Below are positions 7,943 to 13,869 of a DNA stretch of 24,769 nt, one piece after another. A program made the translations under genes and the position numbers. Source of the DNA: DAOQAU01 sp964640325. Lineage in GTDB: Bacteria > Cyanobacteriota > Vampirovibrionia > Gastranaerophilales > Gastranaerophilaceae. Below the pieces are notes generated by a model. The model saw nothing but the letters and a program-made list of their open reading frames with translations. It was not told the origin of the DNA and did not search any database. Numbering within the stretch: the first letter of the stretch is position 1; each line of letters opens with the position of its first letter. The stretch is taken from contig CAZXID010000026.1 in assembly GCA_964640325.1 (NCBI GenBank), positions 1 through 24,769 on the forward strand, in the 5' to 3' direction.

Positions 7943-9385
7943 ATGATAATAACTTCAAATAATATCAATTATAGAAATAATTTTTTGAATTTTAATAAAG
8001 ATATTAATTATAAAAATAGTTTTAAACAAAACAAAAGGGATGTTTTTGTTTCGTTTAAAGGTCAGAAATTACCCTCAGGAGAATACACAGATGAAGAAAT
8101 TGCTCTTGCAAAAAAGTATTTATATGTTGAAGATTATGAACAACCTTTAAAGGAAGACCTTTTAAAAAACTGCAGTTATTGGGATTGTCTATTCCATCCT
8201 ACTAAAATTGGAGATTATATAAAAAACACCAAAATTAAAGTAAAAGATGCAATTTTGGACTTAAAGCAAGAAGCACAACAAAAAGAAACAACAACAACAG
8301 AATTAGGTGAAAAAATAAAAGTCAAAGAAAAAGAAGAACAAAAAAATATTAAAAAACAAAAAGTATTAGAAGAAGAAATTTTACATGAAAAAAATATTTC
8401 TGAAAAAATAGAGGACCGACTTAAAGATATCTTAAATGTACAAACTTTTATATCAGAGGTTTTTGTAAATAAGGCCAAACTTGAAATTAAAATCAAAAGT
8501 GAAGCCGAAAATCCGAAAGCACCCGAAAATGATTTATTTAAGGATGAACATTGGAACGGGATTATGTTATCTGGTTTAAATGAAAATGAATTCCGAGAAA
8601 TTATGGCCTGGATAATAAACGAAAATTGTTGCAGGGTTGTTAAAATTGATTTTAAAAATTTAAGTGAAGAAGAAGCAATAAGTGAGATAAGAAAGAGGAG
8701 AGAAGAAGCACAAGATAACGATAGAAGAACAATCCTGCATATTTCTAATTTTGAAAAATTTACTATTCCAACAAAAGAAAATCAAAAAATAATACCAAAA
8801 TTAAAAGCATTTCTTTCAAGTTGTACCGAAAAATATAAATGCACTATTATTGTTAATATAGATGAGCCTGATAAATTAACTTCAGAGATTATCGCTGATC
8901 AAAGATTCAAAAAATTTGTAGTGCCTCCGAATATTGAAAATCAAAACAATAACTGGTCAGAACAACAACAGGCTTATTATGATTATTTAAATTCAAAGGA
9001 CTCTAAATCTAACCAGTCCTCTCCGGGAAAATCAATAGAAGAATCTACCGTTTCTTCAACAACAAAAATCAGATTTATAAAAATTGCCGGTGGATATGTT
9101 TTAAAATACGGGGAGAAGTTGGACCAACAAGTACTACTTAAAGTTACTGGCAATGGTATTTATAATAATAAAATATTGTGGATTGATTCTGATGAAAATG
9201 AGAAAATTAAAATTGTTCTTAAAAATTTTAATGAGATTAGAAGATTAGACCATTTTAAAAATGTTAAAATTGTCCAAATACCACAACCAGAAGATATTTA
9301 TGACTTTCTTGATTTTAAAGTACTTCCACATGAATATACACAAGACGGTAAGCCTATTTATCAACGTAGGTTATTATGCCTATAA
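7943..9385 (+). CDS. Decayed AAA+-like protein with coiled coil and N-terminal F-x-G tag
   Basis: 480 residues from the preferred start. ATG 7943 is favoured over ATG 7925 because AAGGA (7931-7935) lies 7 bases before it. The first 35 residues are Asn-rich and end in VSFKG (36-40). A charged coiled coil covers about 103-165. Residues 200-330 resemble an AAA+ module in order and spacing: NGIMLSG at the Walker A strand, RRTILHISNFEKF at the Walker B strand, KYKCTIIVNIDEPDKL at sensor 1, and IADQRFKKFVVPP like the arginine-finger end. The nucleotide motifs are gone: GxxGxGK(T/S) is replaced by SGLNENEF, and the hhhDE acid pair by ILHISN. It should therefore not hydrolyse ATP in the usual way. 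The C-terminal 115 residues form a separate unknown domain. The AAA+ relationship is inferred by eye. Confidence 0.75.
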   Translation: MIITSNNINYRNNFLNFNKDINYKNSFKQNKRDVFVSFKGQKLPSGEYTDEEIALAKKYLYVEDYEQPLKEDLLKNCSYWDCLFHPTKIGDYIKNTKIKVKDAILDLKQEAQQKETTTTELGEKIKVKEKEEQKNIKKQKVLEEEILHEKNISEKIEDRLKDILNVQTFISEVFVNKAKLEIKIKSEAENPKAPENDLFKDEHWNGIMLSGLNENEFREIMAWIINENCCRVVKIDFKNLSEEEAISEIRKRREEAQDNDRRTILHISNFEKFTIPTKENQKIIPKLKAFLSSCTEKYKCTIIVNIDEPDKLTSEIIADQRFKKFVVPPNIENQNNNWSEQQQAYYDYLNSKDSKSNQSSPGKSIEESTVSSTTKIRFIKIAGGYVLKYGEKLDQQVLLKVTGNGIYNNKILWIDSDENEKIKIVLKNFNEIRRLDHFKNVKIVQIPQPEDIYDFLDFKVLPHEYTQDGKPIYQRRLLCL

Positions 9386-9399
9386 ATATGTTTCCTGTT

Positions 9400-9425
9400 A
9401 ATTCCCTGTTAATTTCACGGGAATT
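9400..9425 (+). other. Small hairpin after the AAA-like gene
   Basis: AATTCCC (9400-9406) pairs perfectly with GGGAATT (9419-9425) around a 12-base loop, 15 bases after the stop codon. No T-run follows, so it is not a standard terminator; it may be the first of several stem-loops in the 3' untranslated region. Confidence 0.4.
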
Positions 9426-9555
9426 TGTATCCGAAATGCTTGTTATTGCTAGCTAAAAATTGACAAAAATGCTAAAAATTAAATTTTTCCCTGTATATTC
9501 CCATTAGTTAGGAAAAATGGTTCGGAGAATATTGCTGTCGAGACTACACTCTCCT

Positions 9556-9598
9556 AATCTCAAAAGACAGGGTTACAACCCTGTCTTTTGAGATTTTT
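9556..9598 (+). terminator. Strong intrinsic terminator
   Basis: A perfect 19-bp inverted repeat (9556-9574 and 9577-9595) has only 2 bases between its arms and is followed by a short T-run. The arms contain TCAAAAGACAGGGTT and its exact complement. It closes the 6920-9385 operon. The stem also begins with an A-run, so it could work on the other strand for the convergent 10632-9799 transcript. Confidence 0.85.
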
Positions 9599-9610
9599 AG
9601 TGGGATGAGA

Positions 9611-9756
9611 AGCCACAAAAAACGAAGTTTTGTTAGTGGGTGAGAATGCTAGGCTTCCCCTTAACGAGCAAAAGCGAGTTTTAGGGGAGCTTATGCAGCC
9701 AGTTAGATTAACTTGAGCGAGTTTACGAGCCTTAGTTAATCAATGTGCCTGCCACC
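9611..9756 (+). repeat. Structured dispersed repeat, copy C2
   Basis: Second copy of the element at 4290-4562. It carries AAAACGAAGTTTTGT (9619-9633), the 28-base block starting at 9645, CTTATGCAGCCAGTTAGA (9690-9707) and CCTGCCACC (9748-9756). The final stem is GATTAACT (9706-9713) with AGTTAATC (9734-9741). It sits at the same place as the stem in C1 but has a different sequence, so pairing is kept while bases change. CCCC and GGGG around 9657-9688 can also pair. It lies between two convergent transcripts. The rest of the 9386-9798 gap holds only the hairpins and terminator listed here. Confidence 0.65.
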
Positions 9757-9798
9757 ACTCAAGCCCCCTGCCTTACCAAGCTATACCTGACACACATA

Positions 9799-10269
9799 CT
9801 ATAATTTAAGCATTTCTTCAGGTTTTGAAGCATTTGCATATTTTGCCAAATTCGGATAAACAGATCCAAACAGCCGCTGCCTCAACTTTGATTTTTTCGA
9901 TACTTCCAAAAATAAATCGCTTGGTTCAAACAAAAACCTGTATCCTTTTTCTTGAAGAAAAGAAATAATTTTACCAAGACTGTCTTTATACTTCCCGTTT
10001 ACATCATCAAGATATAAAACACCCCGATGCCTTTTGTCAAAATCATCACAAGCCGGCATATAGGCCCTATCATAAAGTTTTCTTGTATAAATATCAATTT
10101 TGCCGTCAGCTATTTTTTTTATCATATCAACCATGTTTTCAAGCCCTGTTGTAGCTCCATCCAAAGATTTTTTATCAACATAAGGAAATCTTAACCTTAC
10201 AAAACCTTGAAAGATAATTTTTTTATTATTTTCATTATTTATTGTTGGAATTATTGGTGTTATCTGCAT
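9799..10269 (-). CDS. Unknown small protein with F-x-G N-terminal tag
   Basis: 156 residues, no recognised family. The N-terminus MQITPIIPTINNENNKKIIFQG has the Asn-rich lead and an IFQG motif at 19-22, as in its neighbours. The body starts with a strand (FVRLRFPYV) and continues with amphipathic helices, a Lys/Asp/Tyr-rich middle and an aromatic stretch GYRFLFEPSDLFLEV. No signal peptide, membrane segment or cysteine cluster is visible. GGAGT lies about 6 bases before the ATG, just after the stop of the upstream gene 12 bp away, so both are in one operon. It resembles the upstream protein loosely (FQG, then a strand, then a helix ending in K-Y/G followed by F-x-F), which may reflect distant paralogy. 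Confidence 0.65.
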   Translation of the reverse strand: MQITPIIPTINNENNKKIIFQGFVRLRFPYVDKKSLDGATTGLENMVDMIKKIADGKIDIYTRKLYDRAYMPACDDFDKRHRGVLYLDDVNGKYKDSLGKIISFLQEKGYRFLFEPSDLFLEVSKKSKLRQRLFGSVYPNLAKYANASKPEEMLKL

Positions 10270-10281
10270 TTTAAGACTCCA

Positions 10282-10632
10282 TTAAAATGGTTTTTCATTT
10301 GCTCTGTCAAACCTAAACTTTAACTTATATTTTTCTGCAAGTTTTTTGATTACTTCTTCTAATCCGTCATTAGCCGCTTTTGTATCAAGGCAAGAGATAT
10401 TTGCACGTCCTTCCAGCCTGAAAAAATTTCTTAAAGTAGTTACAAAAGAAGATTTAGCAACTCCCGAAAGTATCAAAATTAAGCTTTCATCCCTAATTAC
10501 TTCTACAAAGTCAGGGAATTTTTTAACATTTTTACAAATAAGAGTCGCCTTACCCTGAAAAGAAGGTGACTGCGGAGACTTATTTAAATACATAGTATTA
10601 TTTGATTGTAATTGATTAATTTTTTTTATCAT
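10282..10632 (-). CDS. Unknown small protein with F-x-G N-terminal tag
   Basis: 116 residues, no recognised family. A polar lead rich in Asn, Gln and Ser ends in PSFQG (23-27). Then come alternating predicted strands and helices: ATLICKN, FVEVIRDESLILILSGV, a helix around LRNFFRLEG, and a C-terminal helix-strand LEEVIKKLAEKYKLKFRFD. The small alpha/beta pattern could be a ferredoxin-like fold, but that is a guess. AAGGAG lies about 6 bases before the ATG and supports the start. It is the first gene of a two-gene minus-strand unit with the gene at 9799-10269. A possible operator-like palindrome TTACATATTTGTAA sits about 80 bases upstream. Confidence 0.65.
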   Translation of the reverse strand: MIKKINQLQSNNTMYLNKSPQSPSFQGKATLICKNVKKFPDFVEVIRDESLILILSGVAKSSFVTTLRNFFRLEGRANISCLDTKAANDGLEEVIKKLAEKYKLKFRFDRANEKPF

Positions 10633-10841
10633 TTTTTCTCCTTTTCCTTTATTCTCGTGGGTTTATTTTCTCCATATACAAACCTCGTAAAAATAATTTT
10701 TGCTATCTTGTTACATATTTGTAATATTTTCTTTACAAAATGAGATTGCGAAAAATTAACTCAACAGAAACGCAAAGACTCAAAAAACTTACCTGCCACC
10801 TCTCAAAAGCATAAATCACCTCATTAATTGAGCCCCCATTT

Positions 10842-11444
10842 TTAAAATTTTATATCATCAACATCGGCCCTCATAAAATAGGCGCTATTTCCATTTTTAT
10901 AAAATAATATGGTTTCGCTTACAACTTTAAATCCATGTTTTTCATACATTTCTAAAAGATTTTGATTTTCTTTATTCATAGTAAGCGTCACAACATCACA
11001 ACCGTTTTCCCTGGCTATTTTTTGAATATCTTTAAACATTTCTTTTCTTGCCATTGCCGCTATCTGGGTTTTTCTGTATTTTTGTTGCACAGCTAAAGCA
11101 TCAATATATAAACCTGCATTTTCATCTTTTAAAAATTGATATTGATAATAACCTATTAAATTGTTTTTTGAATCTTTAATAAGTCTTGTTCCATCACCTC
11201 GAAATTTATAAAACATTTTAAAAATCCGAAAAATGTCAGGGACAATTGTAAGGTCAGAAAATGCTTCTTTTTCAATTTTATGAATTATTTTTAAATCTTT
11301 ATTCTTTTCAAGATTTGTGATTTTTAACTCTGGAATAGCTCTTACAAAACTGTCTGTTAAAAAACGACAGTTAAAAGAAATAGGATTTTGAACTGAAGTT
11401 ATATAATTACAATTTTGATTACACTGTATTTTTGATACTAACAT
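10842..11444 (-). CDS. GNAT-family N-acetyltransferase with variant N-terminal tag
   Basis: A 200-residue protein with the GNAT fold in its C-terminal 150 residues. The acetyl-CoA-binding strand and loop read YIDALAVQQKYRKTQIAAMA (113-132), where Q-x-x-G-x-(G/A) is weakened to RKTQIA. Motif B is NKENQNLLEMYEKHGFKVV, very typical of the family. It should acetylate an amine on a small molecule or protein N-terminus; the substrate is unknown. The first 30 residues have a Cys- and Asn-containing lead ending PISFNC (21-26), matching the F-x-G tag of neighbouring proteins with Cys for Gly. Upstream of the ATG only GGGT is seen, so initiation signals are weak. It diverges from dapF across 94 bp. Confidence 0.8.
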   Translation of the reverse strand: MLVSKIQCNQNCNYITSVQNPISFNCRFLTDSFVRAIPELKITNLEKNKDLKIIHKIEKEAFSDLTIVPDIFRIFKMFYKFRGDGTRLIKDSKNNLIGYYQYQFLKDENAGLYIDALAVQQKYRKTQIAAMARKEMFKDIQKIARENGCDVVTLTMNKENQNLLEMYEKHGFKVVSETILFYKNGNSAYFMRADVDDIKF

Positions 11445-11538
11445 TTTTACCCGTTTTTTTACTGACTTTTTATCTAAAACATGTAAACAAAAAAAATTGT
11501 CTTACGGGATAAAACTTTCTTTATGCTAAAATTATTTT

Positions 11539-12516
11539 ATGAATAAAATTAACGTAACCAAAATGCAAGGGCTTGGAAATGATTTTGTAATCGTGGATTA
11601 CTGCGAATACGAAAAATCGGGTTTACCTATGGATGAGTTGGCAAAAAAACTCTGCGACAGAAATTTTGGCATCGGCGCAGACGGAATGATCATCCCGAAT
11701 TTGACCCCTGAAACACAAATAATTAAAAACTCAGAAAAAAAGCCCATTTCATTTACCCCCGATATTGGCTGGTTTTTTTACAATTCCGACGGTTCTACCG
11801 CACAAATGTGCGGAAACGGCATAAGATGTTTTGCAAAATACGTTTATGACAGGAAACTGGTCAATTCCAAAAAATTCAGCGTAATCACCCTTGCAGGAAT
11901 AATCGTCCCCGAAATTCTTGAAGACGGGCAAGTAAGGGTAAACATGTCAAAGCCTGTTTTAGTTACTGAAAAAATTCCGTTTAATTCCCCCAACGTCATC
12001 CTGAACTCGCTTCAGGATCTCAAAAACGAACAACCTTGCGATGCTGATACAAGTTCAGCAAGACGTAATTGTAATGAAATTTTAAATATTCCATTACAAA
12101 TTGATGATAAAAATTTTAAAATCAATGCGATTTCAATGGGAAATCCGCACTGTGTAATTTTTGTCCAAGACGACCAAGACCTTTTGGAACTGGCAAAAAC
12201 TTACGGGCCTCAGCTTGAAAAACACGAACTTTTCCCCGAAAAAACCAATGTGGAATTTGCAAAGATTATTTCAAAAAATGAAATCGACCTTAGAGTATTT
12301 GAGCGCGGATGCGGGATAACTTTAGCCTGCGGGACAGGCGCTTGTGCAACTGTAGTGGCTGCTATTTTAAATAACTTAACAGATTCTAAAGTAAAAGTTA
12401 ATCTTCTCGGCGGAGCTCTAACCATTGAGTGGCAAGGGTTTTCAGATAATACTGATTTTGATATTTTCATGAGCGGGCCTGCTCAATACAGTTTTTTAGC
12501 CGAATATCTGTTGTAA
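11539..12516 (+). CDS. dapF: Diaminopimelate epimerase with in-frame repeat insertion
   Basis: Converts LL- to meso-diaminopimelate for lysine and peptidoglycan synthesis, in the cytoplasm. All marks are present: MQGLGNDFV (9-17), the NSDGSTAQMCGNGIR box with catalytic C91, GNPHCVIF (201-208), and ERGCGITLACGTGA with catalytic C264. At 325 residues it is about 45 longer than the usual 275-280. Part of the excess, residues 152-176, is encoded by a 74-bp imperfect palindrome that looks like a dispersed repeat inserted without shifting the frame. It lies between the strand ending TEKIPF and the strand NIPLQIDD, a surface loop away from both catalytic cysteines, so activity is probably kept. A weak promoter (TTGTCT 11498, TATGCT 11522) lies so close to the ATG that the mRNA may be nearly leaderless; no ribosome-binding site is seen. 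Confidence 0.95.
   Translation: MNKINVTKMQGLGNDFVIVDYCEYEKSGLPMDELAKKLCDRNFGIGADGMIIPNLTPETQIIKNSEKKPISFTPDIGWFFYNSDGSTAQMCGNGIRCFAKYVYDRKLVNSKKFSVITLAGIIVPEILEDGQVRVNMSKPVLVTEKIPFNSPNVILNSLQDLKNEQPCDADTSSARRNCNEILNIPLQIDDKNFKINAISMGNPHCVIFVQDDQDLLELAKTYGPQLEKHELFPEKTNVEFAKIISKNEIDLRVFERGCGITLACGTGACATVVAAILNNLTDSKVKVNLLGGALTIEWQGFSDNTDFDIFMSGPAQYSFLAEYLL
11993..12066 (+). repeat. Palindromic repeat element inside dapF
   Basis: A 74-bp imperfect palindrome. Its ends ACGTCATCCTGAACT and AGTTCAGCAAGACGT match as inverted repeats at most positions. Internally it forms two hairpins: CCTGAA/TTCAGG around CTCGC, and GCTGA/TCAGC around TACAAGT. The sequence belongs to the widespread GTCATCCTGAACTyGyTTCAGGATCT type of interspersed bacterial repeat, normally intergenic (recognised from memory). 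Here all 74 bases are read as codons in an open frame. Confidence 0.8.
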
Positions 12517-12574
12517 AATTTTTGTTTATGATAATATTTTTATACTATAGCCAAATATAAAGGAGACAGGAAAA

Positions 12575-12871
12575 TTGAAAAATTATGAATTATTAACGGT
12601 AATTAAGCCGAATTTAGACTTGGATGAAGTCGATAAAGTTATCGCAAAAATCCAAGAAACAATAGAAGGCTTCGGTGGAAAGGTTTCAAGCACCGATAAA
12701 ATCGGCAGGAAAAAACTCGCTTATGATATACAAAAATTCAGAGACGGATTTTTTACAACACAAGTTCTTTCTATTCCGGCTGAAAAAGTTGACGAATTTA
12801 AAAGACAACTTAAGCTTAACGAAAACGTTTTGAGAATTATGTTTGTCGAAATGGCAAAAGCCCAAGTATAA
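12575..12871 (+). CDS. rpsF: 30S ribosomal protein S6
   Basis: A 98-residue ribosomal protein S6, which binds the central domain of 16S rRNA together with S18. The family pattern is clear: NYELLTVIKPNLD at the start, the GRKKLAYDIQKFRDGFF core (44-60) and LKLNENVLRIMFV at the end. The start is a TTG (12575), preceded by AAGGAGA (12560-12566) at 8 bases. No in-frame ATG lies nearby, so the TTG is real. It is followed after 11 bp by ssb and then rpsR, the conserved bacterial order. A -10-like TATACT (12541-12546) lies just upstream, without a convincing -35. Confidence 0.96.
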   Translation: MKNYELLTVIKPNLDLDEVDKVIAKIQETIEGFGGKVSSTDKIGRKKLAYDIQKFRDGFFTTQVLSIPAEKVDEFKRQLKLNENVLRIMFVEMAKAQV

Positions 12872-12882
12872 GGTAGGATTTT

Positions 12883-13275
12883 ATGACTATTGCAAAAGCG
12901 GTTGTAACAGGTACTGTTTACAGAACACCGGAAAAAAGATTTACGACAAATAATGTTGCTATTTGGGCATTTGTACTTGACATAGGCGAAAAAGAAGAAA
13001 CGCTTATAAGGGTTATGTGCAAAAGAGTTTCCTTAGATGAAGTTGTTTCATCAATAGATAAAGGCGACAGAGTTTTAGTAGAAGGCAGGCTTGAAGTTGC
13101 AACAGCAAAAATGGATGACGGTTCGGAGAGAAAAATTTATGAAATAGATGCAAATACCGTTGAAAAAATGGGCGCAACCGCACCTGTCAAAAGCAACAAT
13201 AATGAAGAAATAGTCAAATTCGCACAGGAAGAATTTTCAGATGAATTAATCGGCGAAGACGAAATTCCTTTCTAA
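12883..13275 (+). CDS. ssb: Single-stranded DNA-binding protein
   Basis: A 130-residue SSB. Residues 1-105 form the OB fold, with AVVTGTVYRTPEKRFTTNNVAIWAF at the start and DKGDRVLVEGRLEVA in the middle. A short acidic linker leads to the tip DEIPF, the conserved tail that docks repair and replication proteins. Length is short compared with the usual 150-180 residues because the Gly/Gln-rich linker is reduced to about 20 residues. Located between rpsF and rpsR, as in many bacteria. The ATG is preceded by AGG 5-8 bases upstream. Confidence 0.95.
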   Translation: MTIAKAVVTGTVYRTPEKRFTTNNVAIWAFVLDIGEKEETLIRVMCKRVSLDEVVSSIDKGDRVLVEGRLEVATAKMDDGSERKIYEIDANTVEKMGATAPVKSNNNEEIVKFAQEEFSDELIGEDEIPF

Positions 13276-13381
13276 AGTGAACAGTAAACGGTGAACAGAA
13301 TTTAAAATCCTCACCACAGCTCACAGCTCACTCTTCATCAAAACATAAAGTAATAAACAAAAACAAGGAGCAAACAAACAA

Positions 13382-13615
13382 ATGGCAAGAGAAAATTTAA
13401 AAGACTTAAAAAAACACAAAAACTGCAGTTTTTGCGCGGATAAAATCGATTTTATCGATTACAAAGATGCTTCAAAATTGAAAAGATATTTGAATGAAGC
13501 CGGCAAAATTATTCCCCGCAGAATTACGGGAAATTGCGCCGAGCACCAAAGAATGGTTGCAAAAGCAGTTAAACGCGCAAGAGAAGCCTCTATCATCAGC
13601 TACGTCTTTGACTAA
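13382..13615 (+). CDS. rpsR: 30S ribosomal protein S18, zinc-ribbon (C+) form
   Basis: A 77-residue S18, partner of S6 on the small subunit. Core marks are FIDYKDASKLKRYLNEAGKI (24-43) and PRRITGNCAEHQR (45-57). It carries C15, C18, C52 and H55, a set able to bind zinc, so this is the C+ version; many bacteria have a cysteine-free form. AAGGAG (13365-13370) lies 11 bases before the ATG. The 106-bp gap after ssb is unusually long for this operon and contains two copies of GTGAACAG (13277-13284, 13291-13298) plus a short CAGCTCA repeat, probably a small inserted repeat. Confidence 0.96.
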   Translation: MARENLKDLKKHKNCSFCADKIDFIDYKDASKLKRYLNEAGKIIPRRITGNCAEHQRMVAKAVKRAREASIISYVFD

Positions 13616-13674
13616 GGGGTAAATGTATTTTCTAATCAATGACTTAATACATAAATCTTTGCAAGGGGGCAAAT

Positions 13675-13863
13675 ATGGATAATAAAATCACAATAAGATC
13701 AGACAGAAAAAATGATTACACTTTTCAATACAAAAATGAAGACGTGGTGCTTAAAGCAGGCAGCATAATAAGTATAGCAAACGGCTTGAATGAAGTTGTT
13801 TTGCCGACTTGTGCCATGAAAATAATCAATAATCTGATTATTATTAAAGATGATGTTAAATAA
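13675..13863 (+). CDS. Small unknown protein downstream of rpsR
   Basis: 62 residues, no recognised family. It reads as a run of short beta-strands (KITIRSD, YTFQYKNEDVVLKAGSIISI, NEVVLPT, MKIINNLIIIKD), with no membrane segment and one cysteine. AAGGGGG at about 13663-13669 gives a good ribosome-binding site before the ATG, which supports a real gene. It lies 59 bp after rpsR on the same strand and may be the last gene of that operon. Its stop is only 6 bp from the end of the convergent membrane glycosyltransferase gene, leaving no room for a separate terminator. Confidence 0.6.
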   Translation: MDNKITIRSDRKNDYTFQYKNEDVVLKAGSIISIANGLNEVVLPTCAMKIINNLIIIKDDVK

Positions 13864-13869
13864 CGTAGC

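Noticed and set aside
2165..9545. TTGCTGTC(T/G)AGACTA occurs at about 2174 and 9532, possibly a shared site
   Set aside because: A 15-base match with one mismatch is expected many times by chance when comparing 25 kb with itself, and the flanks do not match.
9745..9790. tRNA-like string (AGCTTGGTAAGGC on the minus strand)
   Set aside because: No acceptor stem, no T-arm (GGTTCRA) and no anticodon stem can be formed; it is part of, or next to, repeat C2.
10720..10745. Palindrome TTACATATTTGTAA upstream of the 10632 gene as an operator
   Set aside because: Short and AT-rich in an AT-rich region, with no regulator gene nearby; mentioned only in passing.
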